Shown in pieces: positions 1 through 10,100 of a stretch of 64,000 nt of DNA; position 1 is the stretch's first letter; each line of letters starts with the position of its first letter. The DNA is taken from NCBI GenBank assembly GCA_963930775.1, contig OZ005692.1:5070135-5134134 (forward strand). The letters run 5' to 3'. Made by a program: the position numbers and the translations under genes. The DNA is from Cliona cf. orientalis (lineage: Eukaryota > Porifera > Demospongiae > Clionaida > Clionaidae). The notes under the pieces were generated by a model. It ran no database searches and was not told the origin of the DNA. It saw only the letters and a program-made list of their open reading frames with translations.

Positions 1-599
1 TACTATGGTGTGATGGCTTGAAAATGAAGGACAGTTCTGGTGGTGCAACATCAAGTAGACGAAGGCAAGCCACAGGTTCTGAAAGTGATGAGGAAGAGGA
101 GATTCAAGCAAAGTCTCAGAAGAAAAAAAAGAAGAAAAGTTCGGCTCAAGAGGATCGAGAGGAAAAGGTGCAAACTACCATGGAACAACTGAAAGAGAAG
201 CATGGTACTATGTATACTCCAATGCAACTCCGAATATGGAGTGAATCAATTGTAGGTGGCATTCATTCTAGTTTAGAAGAAGCACCAACTTCCTCGATGT
301 TTGCTAAAGCTGGTAAAGGTCCAACCAAGAAAAAAGAACAAAGCAGTATGTCAGAAGCACTAACCCAGGCTGCTCTTGCTATTTCCACTGCCTTTTCACC
401 GCGTGCACCACTCCCCTCAAGCTCTTCTAACCAGCCCCTTGGGACTAGTCCGGCAAAGGAGATCGAGTCCCGCTCAAAGTGTTATAAACAGTTGAATGAG
501 CTGAACCAGCTGAGATCATCTGGTATTATTACAGAGGATGAATATTTTGAGGAGAAAGAATCGGTCATGTGTGTCTTGCGAAAGTTGAAAGGTAACTGA
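1..599 (+). CDS. Transposon accessory protein, C-terminal part (left palindrome arm)
   Basis: This is the last 199 or so codons of the accessory protein whose full 367-residue copy lies at 2912-4015 on the minus strand; the translated parts are identical. The reading frame is open at base 1, so the rest lies outside the window. Visible parts are a low-complexity acidic then lysine-rich stretch (nuclear-localisation-like), the conserved LRIWSESIVGGIHSS block, and a C-terminal SHOCT-like segment with the hallmark GIITEDEY. It converges on the transposase at 684-1652. Its function is not known; the pairing with a DDE transposase suggests a transposition accessory role. Confidence is high that this is the same protein as the right-hand copy and low on function. 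Confidence 0.8.
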   Translation, partial: LWCDGLKMKDSSGGATSSRRRQATGSESDEEEEIQAKSQKKKKKKSSAQEDREEKVQTTMEQLKEKHGTMYTPMQLRIWSESIVGGIHSSLEEAPTSSMFAKAGKGPTKKKEQSSMSEALTQAALAISTAFSPRAPLPSSSSNQPLGTSPAKEIESRSKCYKQLNELNQLRSSGIITEDEYFEEKESVMCVLRKLKGN

Positions 600-683
600 T
601 ACAGAGACAAATTTAATAATCAATGCACAAACAAACACATAAAATTAATATTGCATCTTGACATTATTGTGTATAAAAGAAAT

Positions 684-1652
684 TTAGTAAATGTATCCGC
701 TGTGGCGTATGTATCCAACACAGTCTTCAGATGTCACCATGCTAAATGCCATTGCTAGTAGTGCCCTTGGGGCTGTGCACACTTGAAAAATCTTATCATT
801 AGCCTTTAGAATGCTCTTCACTTGGTTGAAAACTTCCTCCAATGGCATTAGATCAGGTGAGTATGGGGGCAAAAAAATTACTTTTGCTTGTGCAACGGTC
901 TCAATTAGATGTATTACTGGATCCACATGATGGACAGAACAATTGTCCATTATCACAACTGATCGAGGGTTAGTACCGTCAAATGGATTTAGAATTGGCA
1001 TTAAGGTTTCTGAAACAAATTCCTTGAATTTATCTCCATTTACTGATCCTTCAACCAATTGAACATCATGTACACCTTCCATGGACATCACTGTTATTCC
1101 TGAATACCTTACTCCACGAATCAAGAGCCTGTGATCACGAGGTGGTATACCTCGGACACCATATCCACATCTTCTCTGGCTGTTTCGTCTATCGCACCCA
1201 GTTTCATCGATCCAAACAAACATTGTGGGATCGTACATGGATATTTCTGCCATGTATCTAGCTCTGCACTCTTCAGATCTCTGTAGAGCGACATACTGTA
1301 TCTTTTGTCGACTGCATCCCATTATTTTTAGTGTCCTACATATTGTAGGAGCACTTACTTCCACTCCAAAGATGTCAAATAACTTGGTTTGGATTTCTGA
1401 AAGGTAAATACCAGGATGCTCTAGAATCAAACGCAGCAAAATTAATTGCTCATATGAGCCCAACAGTGGATGGGGTCCATACCTCCGCTGTCTTGGAATA
1501 ACATCACCGGTCTGTTGGAATAAATCAACATACCTTGCTACAGTCCGAGAAGATACATTAAATAGTCTACCAGCCTGTTCTGGTGAAACTTGTAAGGTGA
1601 GTACCGCCCACACGATGCGCCAACGAAGATCTGTCGAGTATGGAGGAGCCAT
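684..1652 (-). CDS. IS630/Tc1/mariner-type DDE transposase (left copy)
   Basis: The 322-residue intact protein has an N-terminal helix-turn-helix pair (residues about 10-115, with RWRIVWAVLTLQVSPEQAGR opening the first) followed by the DDE domain. Catalytic motifs are WIDETG (first Asp), MDNCSVHH (second Asp) and YSPDLMPLEEVF (Glu, about 35 residues after the second Asp). It differs from the right-hand copy at 1859-2827 by a single visible residue (Cys for Tyr in the RRCGYG/RRYGYG segment). Both copies are full length with no stops. Tc1/mariner-superfamily transposases cut at TIRs and insert at TA. It starts at the ATG at 1652, just inside the palindrome centre. Confidence 0.93.
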   Translation of the reverse strand: MAPPYSTDLRWRIVWAVLTLQVSPEQAGRLFNVSSRTVARYVDLFQQTGDVIPRQRRYGPHPLLGSYEQLILLRLILEHPGIYLSEIQTKLFDIFGVEVSAPTICRTLKIMGCSRQKIQYVALQRSEECRARYMAEISMYDPTMFVWIDETGCDRRNSQRRCGYGVRGIPPRDHRLLIRGVRYSGITVMSMEGVHDVQLVEGSVNGDKFKEFVSETLMPILNPFDGTNPRSVVIMDNCSVHHVDPVIHLIETVAQAKVIFLPPYSPDLMPLEEVFNQVKSILKANDKIFQVCTAPRALLAMAFSMVTSEDCVGYIRHSGYIY

Positions 1653-1858
1653 CTAGCATTGTGCGAGCAACAATTCAAATTTCTGCGCGTGCGTAAACGG
1701 TATCAAGTGTCGACCAATACCGTAATTTTCAGGTTCGTTGTCAATACGGTGATTCAAATTCCACGCATGCGCTGTTTTTACAATGTCATGGTATTGGTCG
1801 ACACTTGATACCGTTTACGCACGCGCAGAAATTTGAATTGTTGCTCGCACAATGCTAG

Positions 1859-2827
1859 ATGGCTCCTCCATACTCGACAGATCTTCGTTGGCGCATCGTG
1901 TGGGCGGTACTCACCTTACAAGTTTCACCAGAACAGGCTGGTAGACTATTTAATGTATCTTCTCGGACTGTAGCAAGGTATGTTGATTTATTCCAACAGA
2001 CCGGTGATGTTATTCCAAGACAGCGGAGGTATGGACCCCATCCACTATTGGGCTCATATGAGCAATTAATTTTGCTGCGTTTGATTCTAGAGCATCCTGG
2101 TATTTACCTTTCAGAAATCCAAACCAAGTTATTTGACATCTTTGGAGTGGAAGTAAGTGCTCCTACAATATGTAGGACACTAAAAATAATGGGATGCAGT
2201 CGACAAAAGATACAGTATGTCGCTCTACAGAGATCTGAAGAGTGCAGAGCTAGATACATGGCAGAAATATCCATGTACGATCCCACAATGTTTGTTTGGA
2301 TCGATGAAACTGGGTGCGATAGACGAAACAGCCAGAGAAGATATGGATATGGTGTCCGAGGTATACCACCTCGTGATCACAGGCTCTTGATTCGTGGAGT
2401 AAGGTATTCAGGAATAACAGTGATGTCCATGGAAGGTGTACATGATGTTCAATTGGTTGAAGGATCAGTAAATGGAGATAAATTCAAGGAATTTGTTTCA
2501 GAAACCTTAATGCCAATTCTAAATCCATTTGACGGTACTAACCCTCGATCAGTTGTGATAATGGACAATTGTTCTGTCCATCATGTGGATCCAGTAATAC
2601 ATCTAATTGAGACCGTTGCACAAGCAAAAGTAATTTTTTTGCCCCCATACTCACCTGATCTAATGCCATTGGAGGAAGTTTTCAACCAAGTGAAGAGCAT
2701 TCTAAAGGCTAATGATAAGATTTTTCAAGTGTGCACAGCCCCAAGGGCACTACTAGCAATGGCATTTAGCATGGTGACATCTGAAGACTGTGTTGGATAC
2801 ATACGCCACAGCGGATACATTTACTAA
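1859..2827 (+). CDS. IS630/Tc1/mariner-type DDE transposase (right copy)
   Basis: The protein has 322 residues and lies inside the complete element. The two-part helix-turn-helix DNA-binding region fills roughly residues 8-115. The DDE core follows, with WIDETG, VVIMDNCSVHH and LPPYSPDLMPLEEVF. The family excises DNA at the terminal inverted repeats and joins it to TA targets. The ATG at 1859 is the first in frame and is about 140 bp inside the left TIR, a normal 5' leader for such elements. Its stop lies 84 bp from the stop of the convergent accessory gene. Confidence 0.94.
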   Translation: MAPPYSTDLRWRIVWAVLTLQVSPEQAGRLFNVSSRTVARYVDLFQQTGDVIPRQRRYGPHPLLGSYEQLILLRLILEHPGIYLSEIQTKLFDIFGVEVSAPTICRTLKIMGCSRQKIQYVALQRSEECRARYMAEISMYDPTMFVWIDETGCDRRNSQRRYGYGVRGIPPRDHRLLIRGVRYSGITVMSMEGVHDVQLVEGSVNGDKFKEFVSETLMPILNPFDGTNPRSVVIMDNCSVHHVDPVIHLIETVAQAKVIFLPPYSPDLMPLEEVFNQVKSILKANDKIFQVCTAPRALLAMAFSMVTSEDCVGYIRHSGYIY

Positions 2828-2911
2828 ATTTCTTTTATACACAATAATGTCAAGATGCAATATTAATTTTATGTGTTTGTTTGTGCATTGATTATTAAAT
2901 TTGTCTCTGTA

Positions 2912-4015
2912 TCAGTTACCTTTCAACTTTCGCAAGACACACATGACCGATTCTTTCTCCTCAAAATATTCATCCTCTGTAATAATACCAGATGATCTCA
3001 GCTGGTTCAGCTCATTCAACTGTTTATAACACTTTGAGCGGGACTCGATCTCCTTTGCCGGACTAGTCCCAAGGGGCTGGTTAGAAGAGCTTGAGGGGAG
3101 TGGTGCACGCGGTGAAAAGGCAGTGGAAATAGCAAGAGCAGCCTGGGTTAGTGCTTCTGACATACTGCTTTGTTCTTTTTTCTTGGTTGGACCTTTACCA
3201 GCTTTAGCAAACATCGAGGAAGTTGGTGCTTCTTCTAAACTAGAATGAATGCCACCTACAATTGATTCACTCCATATTCGGAGTTGCATTGGAGTATACA
3301 TAGTACCATGCTTCTCTTTCAGTTGTTCCATGGTAGTTTGCACCTTTTCCTCTCGATCCTCTTGAGCCGAACTTTTCTTCTTTTTTTTCTTCTGAGACTT
3401 TGCTTGAATCTCCTCTTCCTCATCACTTTCAGAACCTGTGGCTTGCCTTCGTCTACTTGATGTTGCACCACCAGAACTGTCCTTCATTTTCAAGCCATCA
3501 CACCATAGTACAATCTTGTTTCTCCTCTCAGTTATGTCCGACCAAATTTCAGCTAAATCATCCGGATTGCGAATGCTAATGACACTGTTTCCACAAACGT
3601 ACCCCACATCAAAGTCACTTGACACAATATCACCACGAAGCTGACCTCGTATCTCCCCCATCAAATTGTCACGTGACACAATTTTATTGACATCAATATT
3701 GCGTAGGGTAAACATCTTTGATACCTGTTTACCTACTTTGGAAACTGCCTTTAGGAGAACCTTTTGGATAATAACAGGCGGTTTGGGGGTAGTAGGTGGT
3801 ACAAAGGGAGAAATCGGAGTGATTGTAACAGGTTGCCGCGTTCCACCACCAGGCCGCACCGGTGCCACAGTCACACGTGCTGGGATCCTAGAATCTGCTT
3901 CATTGTTCACGGTTACCCTTCCTTTGTTAACACCGACGATTGCAGTCGAGACTTTACAAGCGCCTTGAAGAGCAGGCGCAGAAGGTGGCTGGGCCCTGAG
4001 CCTTGACTGAGACAT
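2912..4015 (-). CDS. Transposon accessory protein with SHOCT-like C-terminus
   Basis: A 367-residue intact ORF inside the two-gene element. The N-terminus (1-95) is Pro/Thr-rich and probably disordered. Residues about 100-175 look like a small ubiquitin/PB1-like fold, from MFTLRNIDVNKIV to KIVLWCDGL. A Ser/Glu then poly-Lys tract follows (about 178-215). Next comes the block LRIWSESIVGGIHSS, then a linker, and a C-terminal SHOCT-like helix pair around LNQLRSSGIITEDEYFEEKE. I cannot assign a biochemical function. It is fixed within the TIRs and converges on the transposase, so a role in the transposition complex or target choice is a reasonable inference. The domain names are by eye and unverified. 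Confidence 0.82.
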   Translation of the reverse strand: MSQSRLRAQPPSAPALQGACKVSTAIVGVNKGRVTVNNEADSRIPARVTVAPVRPGGGTRQPVTITPISPFVPPTTPKPPVIIQKVLLKAVSKVGKQVSKMFTLRNIDVNKIVSRDNLMGEIRGQLRGDIVSSDFDVGYVCGNSVISIRNPDDLAEIWSDITERRNKIVLWCDGLKMKDSSGGATSSRRRQATGSESDEEEEIQAKSQKKKKKKSSAQEDREEKVQTTMEQLKEKHGTMYTPMQLRIWSESIVGGIHSSLEEAPTSSMFAKAGKGPTKKKEQSSMSEALTQAALAISTAFSPRAPLPSSSSNQPLGTSPAKEIESRSKCYKQLNELNQLRSSGIITEDEYFEEKESVMCVLRKLKGN

Positions 4016-4283
4016 AGCTACCTCGAAAGTTTCAACTTCGAGCTAGGGGACGTACACATGCATGTACATGCACGAAACCACACAGCGCGCGCGCGCGCGG
4101 GATAACCCACCCTTGCACGCATGCGCAAAGTTTGAATTTTAAGTTCTGGACAACGAACCTGAAAATTACGGTACATTATCGAATGGGTGTTTCTGATACG
4201 CCATCTTGTGATATAATGCGCATGCTCGGAATGTGTTGCCATGGTGAAGTCATGTGACAGCGCCTGGCTCTAGGCGCTCTGCT

Positions 4284-4732
4284 AGAGGAGGTTGGACATG
4301 ACGCATATTTGCGCCATAGTCACATGACCTTGGTATGCAATTATGCTGCCACGCGTTCAAAAAAATGCCATTTGCGAGTGTAGCTGGTAGCTAAAATGTT
4401 TGCGTTTGTGAACTATGGCCAAATCTGAAGCTGAAACGGAGACAAATCGTGTAGATCTAATGTTATAACGGCGAAAGAAGCTGACTGCTATCGACAAATA
4501 CTGTTTTTGATGTTGCCATTCTGAGGAACGAGTTTTCTCGATTTGCAAGAAGTGTGAGGGGTGGACGGGCGGGGTATGGCGCTGGATCTTCTTTTCTCAT
4601 GGATTTCAACTTGCTTTCACATTTAAAACTGTCATCAAGGCTTTAGATCGTGACTTACATTTTGTACAGTGTTATTATATGGGGCAACACGCCCACTTTT
4701 TGTGCGCACGTGATCGTGTCCAACCTCCTCTG
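4284..4732. mobile_element. 449-bp MITE, AGAGGAGGTTGGACA family (copy 1)
   Basis: Terminal inverted repeats are AGAGGAGGTTGGACA on the left and its complement plus a G on the right. They are flanked by a 10-bp direct repeat, gcgctctgct (4274-4283 and 4733-4742). The interior is nearly identical, in reverse orientation, to the copy at 7778-8226, which has the same length. A 63-codon ORF conserved in both copies is probably incidental. The 9-10 bp duplication fits a Mutator-like origin; this is inference. Confidence 0.85.
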
Positions 4733-4742
4733 GCGCTCTGCT

Positions 4743-5040
4743 AGTATAATACCGCAGCTCATTTCAAAGGTCGCTTCTGATTGGTCAAACTGGCTAAAAT
4801 TGGTCACGTGAAGGGGCGGGGTTTGGGTTTGGTATAGGGTTTTGTATGGAAGGGTTTGAAAACAGCTGCGGGATAGGCGCGCCTAGCGGACCGGGCCGCG
4901 GCGATAGGGTACAGTACCGCAGCTGTTATAAAAAAGTCCACACCATTGGTCGGCGTAATCACATGACTTAGCTTGCGCGCGCCTCCTATAATGCCATGGA
5001 CCGGCGCTGCCGGCCTAGTGGCCATGGCCCGGGGCCAGTT
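4743..5040. promoter_or_regulatory. Possible GC-rich promoter-like stretch
   Basis: Clustered ATTGG/CCAAT words (near 4779, 4799 and 4946), a CACGTG E-box (about 4805) and a GGGGCGGGG GC-box next to it resemble an animal promoter. No gene is seen downstream on either strand, so this is weak and may be a repeat-derived promoter. Confidence 0.25.
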
Positions 5041-5097
5041 CCCAGATCAGATCCCGGTGTGGCGCAAGTGGAAGAGTGCTAGTATAGTGCTAGAAAA

Positions 5098-5360
5098 GGA
5101 GCGGATCTATAAAAGACCAACCAGGCCATTTACGGACTAATTGAAAATCGAACGTGGCGGCTGCTCGAACAAACCTTGGAGACTACCCAATCCCTGGCCC
5201 CTCCCATAGATAATTCCTGGCAACCGGACTAGGAGCGGATCTATGAAAGGCTATTAAACAAGGCCATTTACGGACTAATTGAAAATCGAACGTGGCGGCT
5301 GCTCGAACAAACCCTGGAGACTACCCAACCCCTGGCCCCTCCCATAGATTGTGACAACCG
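5098..5360. repeat. Two-copy direct repeat, about 130 bp
   Basis: Two units share ggagcggatctat, ccatttacggactaattg, aaatcgaacgtggcggctgc and ggcccctcccatag, with few differences. The first runs about 5098-5212 and the second about 5231-5350. No coding potential is seen. Confidence 0.8.
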
Positions 5361-5474
5361 GACAAATCCCAGAGACTACAATCTATGACCCACCCCCTGA
5401 CCCTATCATAAATGGCCTTGTACTAGTGTGGGAGGCCTACCAGGTTTAATAGGGAAGAGTGGCATCAAGGGGAC

Positions 5475-6912
5475 AGAAGAGTGGCAAAAAAGGAAAAAGA
5501 GAAGAGTCGAGGGGGACGTGAGCATACTGGGTGGGCTACTCGGTTGAGGAAGAGTGGCAAAAAAGAGAAGAGTCGAGGGGGACGTGTGAGCGTACTGGTT
5601 GGGCTACTAGGTTGAGGAAGAGTGGCAAAAAAGAGAAGAGTCGAGGGGGATGTGTGAGCGTACTGGGTGAGCTACTCGGTTGAGAAAGAGTGGCAAAAAA
5701 GAGTCGACGTCGAGGGGGATGTGTGAGCGTACTGGGTGGGCTACTCGGTTGAGGAAGAGTGGCAAAAAAGAGAAGAGTCGAGGGGGATGTGTGAGCGTAC
5801 TGGGTGAGCTACTCGGTTGAGAAAGAGTGGCAAAAAAGAGTCGACGTCGAGGGGGACGTGTGAGCGTACTGGGTGGGCTACTCGGTTGAGGAAGAGTGGT
5901 AAAAAAGAGAAGAGTCGAGGGGGACGTGTGAGCGTACTGGGTGGGCTACTCGGTTGAGAAAGAGTGGCAAAATAGAGAAGAGTCGACGTCGAGGGGGACA
6001 TGTGAGCGTACTGCGTGGGCTACTCGGTTGAGGAAGAGTGGCAAAAAAGAGAAGAGTCGAGGGGGACGTGTGAGCGTACTGGGTGGGCTACTCGGTTGAG
6101 AAAGAGTGGCAAAATAGAGAAGAGTCGAGGGGGACGTGTGAGCGTACTGCGTGGGCTACTCGGTTGAGGAAGAGTGGCAAAAAAGAGAAGAGTCGAGGGG
6201 GACGTGTGAGCGTACTGGGTGGGCTACTCGGTTGAGAAAGAGTGGCAAAATAGAGAAGAGTCGAGGGGGACGTGTGAGCGTACTGCGTGGGCTACTCGGT
6301 TGAGGAAGAGTGGCAAAAAAGAGAAGAGTCGAGGGGGACGTGTGAGCGTACTGGGTGGGCTACTCGGTTGAGAAAGAGTGGCAAAATAGAGAAGAGTCGA
6401 GGGGGACGTGTGAGCGTGCTGCGTGGGCTACTCGGTTGAGGAAGAGTGGCAAAAAAGAGAAGAGTCGAGGGGGACGTGTGAGCGTACTGCGTGGGCTACT
6501 CGGTTGAGGAAGAGTGGCAAAAAAGAGAAGAGTCGAGGGGGACGTGTGAGCGTACTGGGTGGGCTACTCGGTTGAGAAAGAGTGGCAAAATAGAGAAGAG
6601 TCGAGGGGGACGTGTGAGAGTGGCAAAAAAGAGAAGAGTCGAGGGGGACGTGTGAGCGTACTGGGTGGGCTACTCGGTTGAGAAAGAGTGGCAAAATAGA
6701 GAAGAGTCGAGGGGGACGTGTGAGCGTACTGGGTGGGCTACTAGGTTGAGAAAGAGTGGCAAAATAGAGAAGAGTCGAGGGGGACGTGTGAGAGTGGCAA
6801 AAAAGAGAAGAGTCGAGGGGGACGTGTGAGCGTACTGGGTGGGCTACTTGGTTGAGGAAGAGTGGCAAAAAAGAGAAGAGTCGAGGGGGACGTGTGAGCG
6901 TACTGGGTGGGA
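5475..6912. repeat. 68-bp minisatellite, about 21 units
   Basis: Units contain gaagagtggc, a short A-run, gagaagagtcgagggggacg, tgtgagcgtactg and ggtgggctactcggttgag. Several units are truncated to about 38 bp (near 6600-6640 and 6785-6830). The unit alternates between two variants, gaggaagagtggcaaaaaag and gaaagagtggcaaaatag, which suggests duplication of a two-unit block. Long minus-strand frames across it are repeat artefacts. Confidence 0.92.
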
Positions 6913-7134
6913 CGAGCTTTCTAGTGAAGATGAAGAGAGTATTTCTGGATGTATTGACTTGTATGTAATCGCACAAAGTTTTCATTATGCATGTGAGTCC
7001 CATGCTAGGGTGATAGGCATACTGAGTTGAAGAATGTAGCAACAGTATGATGAGGCAAATCATGTATAGACTTGCAAAGGCAAGGCAAAGATGTTAATAC
7101 AATTTTGAGAGTCTGGTACATGAACAGTTATACA

Positions 7135-10100
7135 TCAACACTTCCTATATACAAATCTGTATAGATAATCTCGAGTGACTTTTTCACCATACTGGGCTCT
7201 AGAGGCCATTGTTTGGTACTGCTTTTGTACAATTGCCATGTTATGGTAGTAATCCATAAGTCTGTTGTAGATAAAGTAATGGTAGATGTTCTGCTGGTTA
7301 CTACTCTGTAATCGCGTTGCCCTGATCTTGGAGTTTATTACTTCAGAAGTCACTGATCTATATGTTGTTAGTTGAGGACAGAGATTCATATGATGATATT
7401 TACATGTCTCCTTGTGTCCAGATGTTTTTAGGCATGACATTCATTTTTATCGTATAATATAAATTCCCCAACTAACTTTTGGATTTTCTCCATTCTTTGG
7501 TTTCTCAAAACAACCTCGTCGGTCTCCCCACATAGCCTTTGCCAACTTTGGAGTCCTCACTTCCATATGTGCAACAACATCACACGTCATGTCAACAGCA
7601 TAAGCTAAAGGCCAATGCTTGGAAGACAGGAGTAAATCCACATGGTCTCGTGTGCTTTCCTTCCTCAGGATGAATTTTGATCCAGATATTACCTGATTGA
7701 TTATGCATTGGGTCTTAAATTCATTATTGTGCAGTCCACTCTACCTGATGCTGGCAGTTTTTGAATACCTTCCCTCCAGAGGAGGTTGGACACGATCACG
7801 TGCGCACAAAAAGTGGGCGTGTTGCCCCATATATAACACTGTACAAAATGTAAGTCACGATCTAAAGCCTTGACGACAGTTTTAAATGTGAAAGCAAGTT
7901 GAAATCCATGAGAAAAGAAGATCCAGCGCCATACCCCGCCCGTCCACCTCTCACATTTCTTGCAAATCGAGAAAACTCGTTCCTCAGAATGGCAACATCA
8001 AAAACAGTATTTGTCGATTGTAGTCAGCTTCTTTCGCCGTTATAAAATTAGATCTACACGATTCGTCTCCGTTTCAGCTTCAGATTTGGCCATAGTTCAC
8101 AAACGCAAACATTTTAGCTACCAGCTACACTCGCAAATGGCATTCTTTTGAACGCGTGGCAGCATAAATTGCATACCAAGGTCATGTGACTATGGCGTAA
8201 ATATGCGTCATGTCCAACCTCCTCTGCTTCCCTCCAGAACAGCTAGGAACTGCCTCGAACACATGACACTCACTATTTCCTTGAATAATGAAAGAGTGCA
8301 AGGCTTCCAAATGTTTGACCATTTGAGGCTAAAATTAGAATAAGTATGCATTATGTCATGTTTGCTCGTGATCATTAACGATTTATATCACCTTTGTAGT
8401 AGTTAATCTCTTTGGAATTCTGACTAAGTCACAAATCTCTTTCAGTTGGGCGATGGAGACAGAATCAAGATTAAGAGGGTCATAAACCCCTTGACAAATC
8501 AGTCTAGCTAGCGTCTTAGGGCATCCAATAGGAGTTACATCACTGGAATGGCTTTTTTTCTTCAGGTGCTCAGTGTTGACGGCGTGACCTCTGCATGCTG
8601 GTGGAAGCCATGGAGCTATACAGCTAGCGTTTACTTTCTCTTGTTCAATATCTTTAAAAATCACCCCTTCCAACATTTTTTGCTCAAGATAACTCCACCA
8701 CACTACTTTCCCAGAAATTTCTTCCTCACTTGGCCACTGTATCTATAGTATGTAATATCATGGTGTATAATAATATTATACAATAATATAGTTTACTATT
8801 TGTCCAGAAAGTGGAGTACAATTCTTGGCATTCCCATCACCACTTTCAAAAAGAGGACACACACCACAAATTCCACAAATAGCAGCATTCCAATCTCTTC
8901 CGTGAGCACTTCAAAGGCAAAGTAACCATCATATAGTTTTTCTATGAGGTACCGACTTTCTCCTGGGGTTAATTTTGGTGCAGATGGTAGGTCCAGACTT
9001 GCCAATATTACAGCATTTGCAGTGTCGCCAGGTGGTTCTCCTCTCTTAATGTGCTCTCTCATTTCAAATAGGATATCAAGAGTCACCAACAACTTATTAC
9101 TAATATTCAGTATTCCTGTAACCATATACCAAAATATAAGATTCAGGTACAAATTTTATTTTACAAATCTTACCAGATTTCCAATCACGAAAGCTATATC
9201 GTGCCTGGCAGAATTGATTGGTGCACATCTTCACAAAAACTTCTACTTGTTGGAATCCTTTTTTGCTCAGTAGCCAAGCCTTTCCACGTGTGCCTGGCAA
9301 CTTGGACTTGCTTGATAGTTTATGGTTGCATGCTTTACATACAGTGTCGTCTGGCGAATATTCAGCTGCCCATGCATGTTTATAATGAAGTTACGTAATA
9401 TTGTATCTTTTTCAATCTCCTAATGATCTATACACTACGTGCTTACCATCGATCCAGATTGCAATTTGCTATTAAGCACATAGTTGGCATCCTTCTTTTG
9501 AATATTTCGAAGCACTGCTTCTAAGATTGGGTCATCAGGACTTTCAGGAATCCGTTCTGTGGTCTCGGCAAAAACTCTTGTTGATACAACCCTTGAAGAA
9601 GTTGACTTGGAATCTTTATAATATTATTATATTAGAGGATCGTAATAATTGCATAACTATGTAATAATATCGATTACCTTCTTGTACTTGTGCACTTCCG
9701 TCTGTAGGTTGCTGCTCAGTGTCTAGATTACTCACTGTTGGATCATTACCTATATTATGGATTATAAGAGATTTTAATTACCATAGCTAACAACAGCCAT
9801 ATTATTATGTTATATCTAACATTTGTTAGCTTTGTCTGCTTTTGTTGAGGAGTTTTGTGATATGTCACATCTTGCTGTCTGTGATGGTATACCTATAGAA
9901 ACATCAATCATGCTTGTAGCCCATTCATCGTCTGTGTTTATAGTACTATACCAGTATCAAAGAAAAATTCATCCTTGAGAGATTCATCTGAAAGGACAGC
10001 CCAAAGGAATAAGTAATAGTGAATACATCTTTTCGACAGCTTAGGAACGGTGATCGAATTTGCTAAGCTAGTCCCCCTCTTGGACTTGTGACAGGTGCAC

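Larger units (their letters stand above)
1..3510. repeat. Near-perfect 3.5-kb palindrome
   Basis: Position x on the left pairs with 3511 minus x on the right: 599 with 2912, 684 with 2827, 1652 with 1859. The arms run 1-1721 and 1790-3510 around a 68-bp non-palindromic centre (1722-1789) that carries the TIR of the right-hand transposon. The left arm continues outside the window. Arm identity is close to 100 percent by eye (one coding difference in the transposase). Confidence 0.93.
1720..4171. mobile_element. Complete two-gene Tc1/mariner-type transposon
   Basis: TA dinucleotides at 1718-1719 and 4172-4173 bound an element with 23-bp perfect terminal inverted repeats beginning CCGTAATTTTCAGG. 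Similarity resumes further in, with attcaaa and a gcgcatgcg block at each end. The two convergent genes are the transposase (1859-2827, plus) and the accessory protein (2912-4015, minus), with about 85 bp between their stop codons. Element length is 2452 bp. Most Tc1/mariner elements encode only a transposase, so the second gene is notable. Both ends and both ORFs are intact, so the copy could be active or very recent. Confidence 0.87.

Noticed and set aside
5741..7063. Long Pro/Leu/Phe-rich minus-strand frames
   Set aside because: They are translations of the 68-bp minisatellite.
4357..8151. A 63-codon ORF conserved in both 449-bp MITEs
   Set aside because: Conservation is explained by the recent origin of the two copies; the frame has no codon-position bias that I can see and no family features.
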